Positions 10,701-18,412 of a DNA stretch of 64,000 nt are shown here, piece after piece. The stretch is taken from NCBI GenBank assembly GCA_022482545.1, contig JAKVOZ010000004.1, forward strand, positions 93,886-157,885, read 5' to 3'. The translations under genes were made by a program, and so were the position numbers. Numbering within the stretch: the stretch's first letter is position 1; the number at the start of each line of letters is the position of its first letter. A model generated the notes under the pieces. That model was not told the origin of the DNA. It did not search any database and was given only the letters and a program-made list of their open reading frames with translations. This DNA comes from Bacteroidales bacterium. GTDB taxonomy: Bacteria; Bacteroidota; Bacteroidia; Bacteroidales; P3.

Positions 10701-12263
10701 ATTGATGTTATAATCACAATCAAGATTTATATCTTTATCATTTATCTTCATCAAACCATCAATATCATAACCTTTTATCTTTCCATTAACTACAACTTCA
10801 TTATAAGAGTTGTTTTTGAAATAAAAATCATTTAATCTTGCTTCCAAATTCCCTTGAATGTTATCTATCTTGTTTCCACTAAATGAAAAGTCCGCCATCA
10901 TAGCAGTGTTTTTCAACAATGTATTATTCAACAACTGCCCTACGTTAAAATATGATGAGTTTATTTTTCCAGAATAATTAGTAATAATCTTTCCAATAGG
11001 TGTTTGAGCATTAACAGAACAATCTAAGTTTCCTAAATCACTAACAATTGCAAGATTAGAAACAAAATTACTCATCATTCCTCTAATCTTACCATTTATG
11101 TTTATTGTTCCTAATCTATCTATTATCTCTGGCAGTTTAACATTCTTTAACAGAGAACCAAGAGCAAGACTTTCAAATTCTTTATATGATGTTGTTATAT
11201 CATTTATATCAAGCAAAAAATAAGCATTCTTTATATTTGTCATACTTATTATTTTTCCTTTGGTTTGAATATGAGTATTCCCTGTCTTTAAATCAAAACT
11301 ATAAATATTTAAATAGTTTATTGTTCCCTCACAATCAAAGTTCATCTTAACCATTTGACTCATTCCCAAAAGACGTTTATTCCAAAATGTTGCATCTTTT
11401 GCTGATGCTATTGTTGTTGGCTTAAATCTAACCTTTATATAAACAGAATCTACAAACGATGAATATGTATGCCAACTGTCTGTTTTCATTATGCAATCAA
11501 AAGCAAGAAGACTATGATTAGTTTTTATTTTAGCATCTTTTGCTTGAATACCTTTTCTGCTTACAACAAACTTTCCTTGCATTTTTTCCAACACAAGACC
11601 ACATCTTTCTTTGGTTGACAAATGTCTTATATCAACTCTTATTGAGTCTTTTATCTCTACAATATCTTTAAAATGAGCATTGATGTCAGTATAAACCATA
11701 TTGCTTCCACAGAATAAGCCTTTCTCTGTTTTGTATTTGCCATCATAATTCAACAATGAAAAATTAACATCTTTCATTACTAAATCTTTAACTTTTATTG
11801 TCAATGGTTTGCTTGGTAGTTTGTTTTTCTTAGGTTTATTACTCTTGAAATAATCTATTATAAAAGCAAAGTTCATCTTATGATTCTTCTTTTTAAGATA
11901 AACATCTGTTTTATATATTCTCACATCGCCTATTGATATAACTTTATTCTTTGGTAGAGATTGCAAATTTGCTTCTATCCTATTAGCATATAACAAAGTA
12001 TCGCCTTGCTTATCTTCAAGATAAACATCTTTTAAACCAAGATTAATAAAAGGTGTTACGCTTATTGCACCAATAGAGAATTTGGTTTTCCATTCTTTTT
12101 GAAAATAATCTGCAACCTTTGCTCCAACAATACTTTGCGTTATTGTCGTATTCATAAGTGCGATAACAACATACAACACAATAAAGATACTAAGCAAAAC
12201 TCTGCCTATTATCTTCATTATTCTCTTTGTTTTTATATTTATATTATTATCCTTACTTTCCAT
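7749..12263 (-). CDS. tamB: TamB-like translocation and assembly module protein (DUF490)
   Basis: AsmA-like giant protein of 1504 residues anchored by one N-terminal membrane helix (about 16-38) with a long periplasmic beta-rich body and a conserved C-terminal DUF490 domain (roughly 1080-1480; for example FIIQKGGTLTWNGQPSQGVI). TamB-family proteins bridge inner and outer membrane and are implicated in phospholipid transport and outer-membrane protein assembly. In Bacteroidota it commonly works with a BamA-like TamA/TamL partner; none is visible here. The next gene, the S46 peptidase, follows in the same direction. A TATCTTTG box lies just upstream. The body is rich in Asn, Asp, Lys and Ile, as expected at this base composition. 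Confidence 0.9.
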   Translation of the reverse strand: MESKDNNINIKTKRIMKIIGRVLLSIFIVLYVVIALMNTTITQSIVGAKVADYFQKEWKTKFSIGAISVTPFINLGLKDVYLEDKQGDTLLYANRIEANLQSLPKNKVISIGDVRIYKTDVYLKKKNHKMNFAFIIDYFKSNKPKKNKLPSKPLTIKVKDLVMKDVNFSLLNYDGKYKTEKGLFCGSNMVYTDINAHFKDIVEIKDSIRVDIRHLSTKERCGLVLEKMQGKFVVSRKGIQAKDAKIKTNHSLLAFDCIMKTDSWHTYSSFVDSVYIKVRFKPTTIASAKDATFWNKRLLGMSQMVKMNFDCEGTINYLNIYSFDLKTGNTHIQTKGKIISMTNIKNAYFLLDINDITTSYKEFESLALGSLLKNVKLPEIIDRLGTININGKIRGMMSNFVSNLAIVSDLGNLDCSVNAQTPIGKIITNYSGKINSSYFNVGQLLNNTLLKNTAMMADFSFSGNKIDNIQGNLEARLNDFYFKNNSYNEVVVNGKIKGYDIDGLMKINDKDINLDCDYNINYHNKPSFDVKAKMTDVNLHKMNIISFNDTNTLISANVDFNSKNFDINQLNGEVNINDVRILTQNKNISINNIYCKAINNSQENNLNLSSDIIDLDMKGKYTIKSLQSDIAYIVNKYIPNISAVIGKVTKQDNIKVKTKQSKNKESEPYSILSDVDFNSKIKNIEILRTLFGTNIDIDNDVDIKGKINKEDIFLAQVNIPKVKMNNILLEKANIDIVTQEKDLNVNISSQKLSLADSVGLKQLALQATIDSNNFNFLARFVDMYQDSTNGRIEFESFVDDKGLQGNFKDTYFLLVGKQININANHIISIVNKKISLMNFALMQDKGKLVFDGVLSDNYNDILTCNCSNIDLASFNPFLTKIGLNLKGKLNRDIVFRNILKNPTFTSNLIANDLVINDVEVGQAWFKVDNSLASDVFNANIKFLYKADNKQTVPLQIVGKIYPNNEKDKLDLTLKMDNFNLSILKTYLSSIASDIKGTLSCDNITIKGDFKSPNIVGVLHSNNASMKINMLNTKYYFTDNIYINDNKFSLKNFVLKDAQNNKITINGNIRHHNFQDFDIKLKAKADKIKILDTKADNGQMYYGTAFASAIVDIDGDLNMLNITASCKTEKGTNLTIPLSSKMSATENSFITFVDKNKDTSNNSNYKIITGKQNKQLGYNISIDLNVNSNANISMPMDFNQLKGNLSASGNGDLKIEIDNNGKFSMIGTVEVDNGNFKFNIMDLLEKTFIIQKGGTLTWNGQPSQGVIDVKAIYKTKASLASILGEEYIKPVDVQSIIILNGNMTNPQPKFDIALPNTDSKTVEQLFMTIDKTDEKVMLEQIASLLLTNQFYYTQNGYENNALESGVTSSVMEVAFSQLSGILTNMVKFVDIGVNYTAGNQQQKLSNQVGVNLSKTYGRFEVEMNSSFGGNSESTTNYATNETSNIIGDMRLKYKFTDNLKLEIFNRSNANDFTKYNISPYTQGARMVYNKEYNSLKDIFIRKKKK

Positions 12264-12289
12264 TTACATCATCATAAATGACAACTTTG

Positions 12290-12297
12290 CAAAGATA
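12290..12297 (-). promoter_or_regulatory. Promoter -7 box (TATCTTTG) of tamB
   Basis: Minus-strand TATCTTTG matches TAnnTTTG exactly and lies 27 bp from the tamB ATG, giving a short leader of about 20 nt. The -33 element is poor. Confidence 0.45.
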
Positions 12298-12391
12298 ATA
12301 TTTTTTACTGAAAAAACTATCTTATTATTGTTTTTTATTTAATTTGAACTGCAATTCAATAATAACTATTCTTTTTTTTTGCTTTTTTATA

Positions 12392-12420
12392 TTGTATCTT
12401 AAAATAATTTTGTATTTTTG
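12392..12420 (+). promoter_or_regulatory. Bacteroidota promoter driving a structured non-coding transcript
   Basis: TTG at 12392-12394, an 18-bp spacer, then TATTTTTG at 12413-12420, matching TTG-N18-TAnnTTTG. The predicted start (about 12424) falls at the first bases of the perfect-looking hairpin at 12422-12500. No open reading frame of useful length follows on this strand. Confidence 0.5.
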
Positions 12421-12421
12421 C

Positions 12422-12500
12422 AATTGAGAGAATCATTTTATCTTGAATACTCCTTATGCTTCAGCGAGCTGTTATTCAGGATAAATTGATTCTCTTAATT
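12422..12500 (+). ncRNA. Candidate small hairpin RNA
   Basis: Two 28-nt arms (12422-12449 and 12473-12500) pair with only three differences, two of them G-U tolerant, around a 23-nt loop (12450-12472). The stem contains GAGAATCA against TGATTCTC. A consensus promoter points straight at it. What follows is AT-rich but lacks a clean T-run. It does not show the bubble layout of 6S RNA or the motifs of tmRNA or RNase P. It could alternatively be a DNA-level palindrome or a remnant of a small mobile element. Confidence 0.4.
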
Positions 12501-12594
12501 TATTTGTAACAGCATAAAGAATAAAAATAAATTTTAGACAAACTATTACTTTTCTTAGTATTCACTTTTTGATGATAAGTACTCACAAAATTTT

Positions 12595-12720
12595 AGTGCT
12601 TTTAAGAGATATTTTCATCTTTTTTGACCCTATTAAAATGAAACGAAGAGATATTTTATTATCTTTTGATTCCATTGAAATAGTTCTTCGTTTCATTTCA
12701 TTAGATTAGCAAAAGATTTT
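12595..12720. repeat. 21-bp-period array C (6 units)
   Basis: Clear units at 12616, 12637, 12658, 12679 and 12700, with a weaker one at 12595. ATGAAACGAAGA (12638) and TCTTCGTTTCAT (12686) are exact reverse complements, so units 3 and 5 can fold on each other. Unlike most arrays it is about 200 bp from the nearest stop codon (12917) and shares the gap with the hairpin at 12422. Confidence 0.7.
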
Positions 12721-12916
12721 GGTGAGAAAACCATTGATTTTTGTCCTTTTAGAACACTTTTTACCAAAATATAGTATAATTATAGGAAAAATAGAACAAT
12801 TTTAACTCTGTATGCTTTCAAAAATCACGAACAGATGACAAGTGGCTTGCAAATTTTGAACGTACGAGGCGTTATCGCAGTTTAATTTTTAGACAAAACA
12901 ACCTTTTATATCTTTT
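12721..12916. other. Non-coding remainder downstream of the BASS transporter
   Basis: No gene seen. ATTTTGGT (12716-12723) and ACCAAAAT (12763-12770) could form a weak hairpin. TTTTTAGACAAAAC near 12885 resembles TTTTAGACAAAC near 12532, a short direct repeat bracketing the hairpin and array C. Confidence 0.4.
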
Positions 12917-13819
12917 TTATTTTTCTTTAACCTTAATCTTCTTATCGTGAAGATATAGTTGGAGAGAATTAAAGCCATTTTGCCACAAAGAATATGCACA
13001 AAGATAAACGGAAGTAAGTGGAGAGAAATACGTGTATGCCATCCAAATACCAAGACCTGTATTCTTTTGTCCAAGACCTTGACCACAAGAAATAGTTTGA
13101 TGAGATTTCACTCCAATAAGTTTGCCAAGCGAAAACTGAATGACACACATAACAAGAGAAACACCAATAAGTATAACTATTATATGCTCATTACCTTTGC
13201 CAAATTGAAAGATATATTCTGTTGTTTGAGCAAAGTTAATCATCAAAGCCAATGCCCATATTGTTAATGAATAGTCTTCAAACTTTTTTATCTTTTCATT
13301 AACCTTTGGTTTAAAGCGTTTCAAAAACATAACAATGATAAGTGGTAAAATAATTATTGGGGTAATCTTTAAAAGTATCATTATCATAGAAGTAAAGAAA
13401 GGAAGATTTTGATTAGTGCCTACAATAGTAAAAAGAAGTGGAGCAACAAAAGCAACCATAACATTATCTATCAAAGTATGAGCAATGCTTACCTCTTTAT
13501 CTCCTCCAAGCATACAAGCAATGACAGAAGATGATGCTGCAACAGGACATATAACTCCAACAAGTAATGCTTGTGCTACCGTCTTATCAAAACTTATACA
13601 AAGATAATAACCACCAACGGCAAGCAACACATGAAAGATAAGCATAATAACGTTTTCTTTTCTTACTCTTAACCTACGAAAATGCAAACCACTATAAGCA
13701 AGTAGCAAGATAATAAATATTAAGTATGGAACCAAATGTATTGCATGACAAAGATAATGATGTAATAATATACCAACAACAATTGCTGCTGGCATTATAA
13801 GAGACCTATATTTTTTCAT
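12917..13819 (-). CDS. Bile acid:sodium symporter (BASS/SBF) family transporter
   Basis: Membrane protein of 300 residues with about nine to ten hydrophobic segments. Residues 82-110 (QALLVGVICPVAASSSVIAC) and the C-terminal GQGLGQKNTGLGIWMAYTYF correspond to the two crossover helices of the BASS fold, which bind sodium and substrate. Family members import organic anions such as bile acids, pantoate or keto acids; nothing in this sequence fixes the substrate, and the name bile acid is only a family label. It starts 19 bp after hisS in the same direction, so they probably share a transcript. Confidence 0.8.
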   Translation of the reverse strand: MKKYRSLIMPAAIVVGILLHHYLCHAIHLVPYLIFIILLLAYSGLHFRRLRVRKENVIMLIFHVLLAVGGYYLCISFDKTVAQALLVGVICPVAASSSVIACMLGGDKEVSIAHTLIDNVMVAFVAPLLFTIVGTNQNLPFFTSMIMILLKITPIIILPLIIVMFLKRFKPKVNEKIKKFEDYSLTIWALALMINFAQTTEYIFQFGKGNEHIIVILIGVSLVMCVIQFSLGKLIGVKSHQTISCGQGLGQKNTGLGIWMAYTYFSPLTSVYLCAYSLWQNGFNSLQLYLHDKKIKVKEK

Positions 13820-13838
13820 TCTATTGTTTTATGATGTA

Positions 13839-15236
13839 TTAAGCCTTTAAATCACTTAAAAAACTTAAAGCATCATCTATATTATATGTTGTTTGTTCGC
13901 CTGTTGTCATATTCTTAATAACAACTTGCTTATCTTCTATTTCTTTTTCGCCAATAAGAGCAACAAATGGTATTTTCTTATCATTAGCATACTTCATCTG
14001 CTTTTTTATTTTAGAACAATCTGGATAAATCTCGCAAGAAACATTTTCTTTTCTTAAACTCTTAGCCAAAGATAAGCACATCTCGTTTTCTTTCTCTCCA
14101 AAATTAACAAAAAGAAGCGTAGTTGTTGTTGAAATATCTTGTGGAAAAAGATTAAGTTCTTCTAAACAATCATAAATTCTATCTTCTCCAAAAGAGATAC
14201 CAACACCAGAAAGGTCTTTTACGCCAAAAATACCTGTCAAGTTATCATATCGTCCTCCTCCTGTAATGCTTCCCATCTGCACATCATTTGCTTTAACTTC
14301 CAAGATAGCACCTGTGTAATAGTTTAACCCACGTGCAAGAGTTATATCAAAGTCAATATTTTTTATTTCTGCTTTTTTTGCTTTATCCATAACATAAGAC
14401 AACTCTTCTAATCCTTTTTCGCCAACAGCAGAACCTTGCAATATTGTTTTTAATTGAGACAACTTTTCTTCATTTGTTCCTTTTATCATAAGTATGGGCT
14501 TAATCTTTTCAACATCTTGCTCACTAAAATCTTTTTCTTTTAACTCTTCCAACACTTTATCCATACCTATCTTATCCAACTTATCAATAGCAACTGTAAT
14601 ATCAACAATCTTGTCTTGTTTGCCTATCACTTGTGCAATAGAAGCAAGAATCTTTCTGTTATTTAGCTTTATATTTACATTTAGTTTCAAAGACGAGAAC
14701 ACTTCATCAATGATTTCCAAGAGTTCTACTTCATTCATCAAACTATCACTACCAATAATATCAGCATCACATTGATAAAATTCTCTATATCTACCTTTTT
14801 GAGGACGGTCTGCACGCCAAACAGGTTGTATTTGATAACGTTTGAATGGAAAACTTATATCGTTTAAATGGTTTACAACAAAACGAGCAAAAGGAACAGT
14901 AAGGTCATATCGCAAACCTTTCTCACAAATCATTGTTGTCATCTTCTTGTAATCATTATTTTTAACACAATCACAAAGAACATCATTTCCGTTAGGATTA
15001 TTGCCTGTCGTTGCTAACGACGTAAAGTCGCCTGAATTTAATACCTTAAATAAAAGTTTGTCTCCTTCTTCGCCATATTTGCCCATAAGAGTAGAAAGGT
15101 TTTCTAAGGCAGGGGTTTCAATAGGAAGAAAACCATGACGCTTGTACACCTCTATAATAGTATTAAAAATATAGTTTCTTTTTTGCATTTGTAAGGGAAG
15201 AAAATCCCTTGTTCCTTTAACAACTTTGTATTCCAT
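13839..15236 (-). CDS. hisS: Histidine--tRNA ligase
   Basis: Class II aminoacyl-tRNA synthetase that charges tRNA-His in the cytoplasm. Motifs: VKGTRDFLP (5-13) at the start, [17 protein letters not shown], motif 2 in [20 protein letters not shown] followed by QCDADIIG, and the histidine-binding [12 protein letters not shown]; anticodon-binding domain at the C-terminus. At 465 residues it has the extra segment between motifs 1 and 2 ([14 protein letters not shown] region) seen in Bacteroidota HisRS. ATG start, with a TAATTTTG box about 30 bp upstream. Confidence 0.97.
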   Translation of the reverse strand: MEYKVVKGTRDFLPLQMQKRNYIFNTIIEVYKRHGFLPIETPALENLSTLMGKYGEEGDKLLFKVLNSGDFTSLATTGNNPNGNDVLCDCVKNNDYKKMTTMICEKGLRYDLTVPFARFVVNHLNDISFPFKRYQIQPVWRADRPQKGRYREFYQCDADIIGSDSLMNEVELLEIIDEVFSSLKLNVNIKLNNRKILASIAQVIGKQDKIVDITVAIDKLDKIGMDKVLEELKEKDFSEQDVEKIKPILMIKGTNEEKLSQLKTILQGSAVGEKGLEELSYVMDKAKKAEIKNIDFDITLARGLNYYTGAILEVKANDVQMGSITGGGRYDNLTGIFGVKDLSGVGISFGEDRIYDCLEELNLFPQDISTTTTLLFVNFGEKENEMCLSLAKSLRKENVSCEIYPDCSKIKKQMKYANDKKIPFVALIGEKEIEDKQVVIKNMTTGEQTTYNIDDALSFLSDLKA

Positions 15237-15264
15237 CTTCTTTTATGTGTTTCTTATCGTTTTG

Positions 15265-15272
15265 CAAAATTA
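15265..15272 (-). promoter_or_regulatory. Promoter -7 box (TAATTTTG) of hisS
   Basis: Minus-strand TAATTTTG matches TAnnTTTG, 28 bp from the hisS ATG. The -33 TTG candidate sits too far upstream (26-bp spacer), so this is a partial match. Confidence 0.4.
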
Positions 15273-15321
15273 CTACTTTTTTAGCTATTATACTAAAACA
15301 AAGAAATAAAAAAAATAGTTG

Positions 15322-15357
15322 CCACAACCGTGGCATGGTTTTATGCTAACGCAAATT
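15322..15357 (+). repeat. Degenerate dispersed element, inverted copy
   Basis: Begins CCACAACCGTG, then GTTTTATGCTAACGCAAATT. The first 11 bases occur exactly, reversed, at 22249-22259 behind the YfhO gene, and the TAACGCAAA part matches the elements behind the M20 and M16 genes. It contains a small GCCAC-AACC-GTGGC hairpin. Confidence 0.5.
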
Positions 15358-15438
15358 AGTTCTTTATTCTATTTTTCTATATCTTTATTCTACTGAAATA
15401 GTTCTTTATTCTATTTTAATGGATTGCTAATCTATTAT
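15355..15438. repeat. 21-bp-period array D (4 units)
   Basis: Units at 15355, 15376, 15397 and 15418. The third has the reference 19-bp core AATAGTTCTTTATTCTATT. Sits between the start of hisS and the terminator of the M20 gene, and overlaps by three bases the dispersed element before it. Confidence 0.8.
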
Positions 15439-15476
15439 TCACTTTTAACTACTCACCATTAACTATAAAAAATAAA

Positions 15477-15497
15477 GGGCAACCACAATAGTTGCCC
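15477..15497 (-). terminator. Intrinsic terminator of the M20 dipeptidase operon
   Basis: GGGCAAC and GTTGCCC form a perfect 7-bp stem with a 7-nt loop; read on the minus strand it is followed by CTTTATTTTTT. It lies 70 bp after the M20 stop codon. Confidence 0.8.
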
Positions 15498-15520
15498 CCT
15501 AAATTAATTGTATTAAAATC

Positions 15521-15566
15521 ATCTTCAACAAACCATAGTTTGCGTTAACGAAAATGTTTGTCGGTG
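15521..15566 (-). repeat. Degenerate dispersed element behind the M20 gene
   Basis: Starts at the base next to the stop codon. On the minus strand it holds TAACGCAAACTATGG then TTTGTTGAAGAT. It matches 22 of 30 positions with the element behind the M16 gene (25001-25030). CAAACTATGGTTTG is a small hairpin. Confidence 0.5.
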
Positions 15567-16937
15567 CTACTTCTTCATTATTTGTGCATATTCTTCATAG
15601 AAATAAGATACTGTCTCTATTCCATTAAAAAATTGTTGTAATGGATAGTTTTCGTTTGGTGAATGAATAGCATCAGAACCAAGTCCAAATCCCATAAGGA
15701 TAGATTTTGTTCCAAGTATTCTTTCAAATCCTGCAACAATAGGAATACTTCCACCTTCACGTGTTGGTATTGGTTGTTTGCCATAAGTCTTTGTGAATGC
15801 TTTTTCAGCAGCCTTATAAGCAGGCATATCAAGTGGTGAAACATAAGAATAACCTCCGTGAAGTGGTTTTACTTCTACCTTTACGCATGAAGGTGCTATC
15901 TTCTTAATATAATTGCTTACTCTTTCTATTATTACAGTATAATCTTGGTCTGGTACAAGACGGAAAGATATCTTAGCACTTGCTGTTGCTGGAATGATAG
16001 TCTTTGCTCCTTCTTCGGTATATCCTCCCCATATTCCACAAACATCAAGACTTGGACGAATACCTGTACGCTCTATTGTTGTATAACCTTTTTCGCCATG
16101 AAGCTCTGTTGCTCCTGTCTCTTCCAAATAAGCTTTCTCACTAAAAGGTGCTTTTGCCATAAGTTTTCTTTCGTCAGCTGAAAGCTCTATCACCTCTTTG
16201 TAAAAGTCTGGAACAGTAACGTGATTATTCTCATCTGTCAATTGACTTATCATTTGACAAAGAACATTAATAGGATTTGCAACACTACCACCATAAATAC
16301 CTGAATGAAGGTCGCATTTTGTTGCTGTAACCTTTACTTCTATATAACCAAGACCACGAAGACCTACTGTTATTGAAGGAACATCAGCAGCAATCATTCC
16401 TGTATCTGAAACCAAGATAATGTCAGCCTTTAATAGTTCTTTGTTCTCTTTACAAAAATCATACAAAGAACCACTGCCTATCTCTTCTTCACCTTCCAAC
16501 ATAAACTTAACATTGCATTTTAACTTGCCACTTTTTACCATATATTCAAAAGCCTTAGCCTGCATAAACGATTGTCCTTTATCATCATCAGCACCACGAG
16601 CCCAAATATAATCATCTTTTACTATTGGTTCAAAAGGTTTAGTCTTCCACTCACTAATAGGGTCAACAGGCATAACATCATAGTGTCCATAAACCATTAC
16701 TGTTGGATAATCCTTGCTAAGAAACTTTTCTCCATAAACAACTGGATTACCTTTTGTTGGCATGATTTCACATTTATCTGCACCAGATGCTATTATAAGC
16801 TCTTTCCAACGATTAGCACATTTAACCATATCGCCTTTATGCTCACTTTGAGATGATATTGAAGGTATTCTAATTAAAGAAAACAACTCTTCAATAAAAC
16901 GGTCTTTGTTTTGATTGATATATTCTTTTATTTCCAT
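15567..16937 (-). CDS. M20 family dipeptidase (zinc)
   Basis: Cytosolic zinc peptidase releasing amino acids from dipeptides. Metal ligands are visible: H85 and D87 in YGHYDVMPV, D118 in ARGADDDKGQ, the general base E151 and ligand E152 in EGEEEIGS, and a C-terminal histidine in DAIHSPNE. The dimerisation domain lies between about 190 and 310 (GLRGLGYIEVKVTA onward). At 456 residues it fits the CNDP/PepV-like branch. It ends a three-gene operon (usp, SPOR protein, this gene) with a 17-bp gap to the gene before it and an intrinsic terminator after it. Exact dipeptide preference is unknown. Confidence 0.92.
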   Translation of the reverse strand: MEIKEYINQNKDRFIEELFSLIRIPSISSQSEHKGDMVKCANRWKELIIASGADKCEIMPTKGNPVVYGEKFLSKDYPTVMVYGHYDVMPVDPISEWKTKPFEPIVKDDYIWARGADDDKGQSFMQAKAFEYMVKSGKLKCNVKFMLEGEEEIGSGSLYDFCKENKELLKADIILVSDTGMIAADVPSITVGLRGLGYIEVKVTATKCDLHSGIYGGSVANPINVLCQMISQLTDENNHVTVPDFYKEVIELSADERKLMAKAPFSEKAYLEETGATELHGEKGYTTIERTGIRPSLDVCGIWGGYTEEGAKTIIPATASAKISFRLVPDQDYTVIIERVSNYIKKIAPSCVKVEVKPLHGGYSYVSPLDMPAYKAAEKAFTKTYGKQPIPTREGGSIPIVAGFERILGTKSILMGFGLGSDAIHSPNENYPLQQFFNGIETVSYFYEEYAQIMKK

Positions 16938-16954
16938 CTTATTTTATTTATTTT

Positions 16955-17413
16955 TTATTGTTCATTTTCAAGTTCTTCCTCAAAATATTCAGGAGCTTTC
17001 AAATCTTCTTCACTCAACACCGGACTATTAATATAATCTTGAACTATAAAGCATGTCTTTAATTGAGCCTTAACTTTCATATATGTACTATAAGCATCAA
17101 GCCTTGTCATAAAATCACCAAGCTTAACATTAAAATTTGGTTCATCAAAAAACACATAACTTCTCTCTTCTGGAAAAGCCTTATTTAGTTGTTCTTTCAA
17201 ATTAAATGCTCTACTCTTTGCTCCTTGTCCAGTAAATGTTGCAACTTTTATCCTATAACCAAGCACATTCTTTGTCATTTGATTATATTCTATATGTTTT
17301 TCAAGTATTGTCTGCAATCTTCCATCAGCAACAACCTCTACTTGTGAATATGTTTTAGTTGAAAATATTAATAACGTTGCTCCTATTATTAATATATATA
17401 TTTTTTTTATCAT
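16955..17413 (-). CDS. Small secreted SPOR-domain protein
   Basis: 152 residues with an N-terminal signal peptide (cleavage likely after TYSQ, 23) and one SPOR-like domain from about 49 to 122 (YRIKVATFTGQGAKSRAFNLKEQL, then LGDFMTRLDAYSTY). SPOR domains bind denuded peptidoglycan glycan strands, often at division sites. No membrane anchor remains after cleavage, so it would be periplasmic. Nine bases separate it from usp and 17 from the M20 gene. The function beyond peptidoglycan binding is not known. Confidence 0.82.
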   Translation of the reverse strand: MIKKIYILIIGATLLIFSTKTYSQVEVVADGRLQTILEKHIEYNQMTKNVLGYRIKVATFTGQGAKSRAFNLKEQLNKAFPEERSYVFFDEPNFNVKLGDFMTRLDAYSTYMKVKAQLKTCFIVQDYINSPVLSEEDLKAPEYFEEELENEQ

Positions 17414-17422
17414 TATCTTTTT

Positions 17423-18247
17423 TTATTTTGCTGCCGAGTTTATTTGTCGTGGAGCTATTGTTAGAACAGGATATGGAGAAAGATTTATCATCTGTTGTGC
17501 ATAAGGTCCAAGGAAAAACATATTAGAAAGTGTCTTCTCTTGTTCTGTCATAATAACAATAAGGTCTGCATCTACTTCTTTTGCGTATTCAAGTGTTGTC
17601 AAAGTAGAATTATCAGAATCTCTTATCTCTGTTGTGTATAACATTCCTTTTTCATCTAACAACTTCTCAACACTTGCCACATATGCTTTTACTTCATTTC
17701 TTATCGTTTTACCAGAATAACTTAACAAACCTAACACTCTTATATTTGAATTAGGAAACATTCTTGCAAATTCTATTGTCCATGGTACTTTTTGACGAGT
17801 ATCCAATGTTGAATCTATTGGAAGAATAATATTATTTAAAGGTTTTTCAAAATTAAAGTTTTCCCTTATTGTAAGAACAGGAACAGTGCTATCTACTATT
17901 GTTTTATAGCAATTAGCCCCAGCAAATCTTTCATCAAAACCACTATTGCCATTTGTTCCAATCATTAACAAATCTGGATTTCTTTGTTTTAAAACTTTTA
18001 GCATTGTTTGTGGTACTTTGCCTCCTTTTTCTATTAGATAACTAATTTGCTTTCCTTTCATCGCAGGAGCAAAAGAATCTGCTAATTCTTTAAGCGTCTT
18101 TTCTGCTTGACTTTCTTCTTTTTCTGCTGTAACAACCCATACCATTAATATGTTTGCTCCAGTTCTATTGGCTATATCAACAGACAATCTAAGTGCTGTT
18201 AATGAAGAATTTGAAAAATCAATTCCTACTACTATTTCTTTCATCAT
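17423..18247 (-). CDS. Universal stress protein, tandem two-domain
   Basis: Two UspA folds (about 1-145 and 150-274). The first opens EIVVGIDFSNSSLTALRLSVDIA and has MIGTNGNSGFDE, the ATP-binding GxxG-type loop; the second ends with LSNMFFLGPYAQQMINLSPYPVLTI, typical of the C-terminal strand. Roles in Bacteroidota are poorly defined; stress or growth-arrest binding of ATP is the family's known theme. Two consecutive ATG codons (18247 and 18244) are both possible starts. First gene of the usp-SPOR-M20 operon, with a consensus promoter upstream. Confidence 0.9.
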   Translation of the reverse strand: MMKEIVVGIDFSNSSLTALRLSVDIANRTGANILMVWVVTAEKEESQAEKTLKELADSFAPAMKGKQISYLIEKGGKVPQTMLKVLKQRNPDLLMIGTNGNSGFDERFAGANCYKTIVDSTVPVLTIRENFNFEKPLNNIILPIDSTLDTRQKVPWTIEFARMFPNSNIRVLGLLSYSGKTIRNEVKAYVASVEKLLDEKGMLYTTEIRDSDNSTLTTLEYAKEVDADLIVIMTEQEKTLSNMFFLGPYAQQMINLSPYPVLTIAPRQINSAAK

Positions 18248-18278
18248 AAGGCGTTATTGTTTTTATGTTTTACTTTTG

Positions 18279-18309
18279 CAAATGTATAAAAAAAATAATA
18301 CAACACAAA
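18279..18309 (-). promoter_or_regulatory. Promoter of the usp-SPOR-M20 operon
   Basis: On the minus strand TTTG (18306-18309), a 19-bp spacer and TACATTTG (18279-18286) match the Bacteroidota consensus. The predicted start lies about 25 nt before the usp ATG. Confidence 0.6.
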
Positions 18310-18336
18310 AAAAAACTAACTTTTTTTAATTTTTAT

Positions 18337-18344
18337 TAGTTTTG
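18337..18344 (+). promoter_or_regulatory. Possible -7 box (TAGTTTTG) of the DegP-like gene
   Basis: TAGTTTTG matches TAnnTTTG; start near 18350 would give a 60-nt leader. No -33 TTG is present at normal spacing. Confidence 0.35.
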
Positions 18345-18412
18345 TCATTATACAATAATCTAATTTTTTTTCGTTATCCTTACTGATTAATAAACTTTTA
18401 AATTTTAAAAAA

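Noticed and set aside
12422..12500. The long hairpin as a simple terminator of the BASS transporter gene
   Set aside because: It lies more than 400 bp past that stop, has a very long stem, no T-run on the minus strand, and its own promoter on the plus strand.
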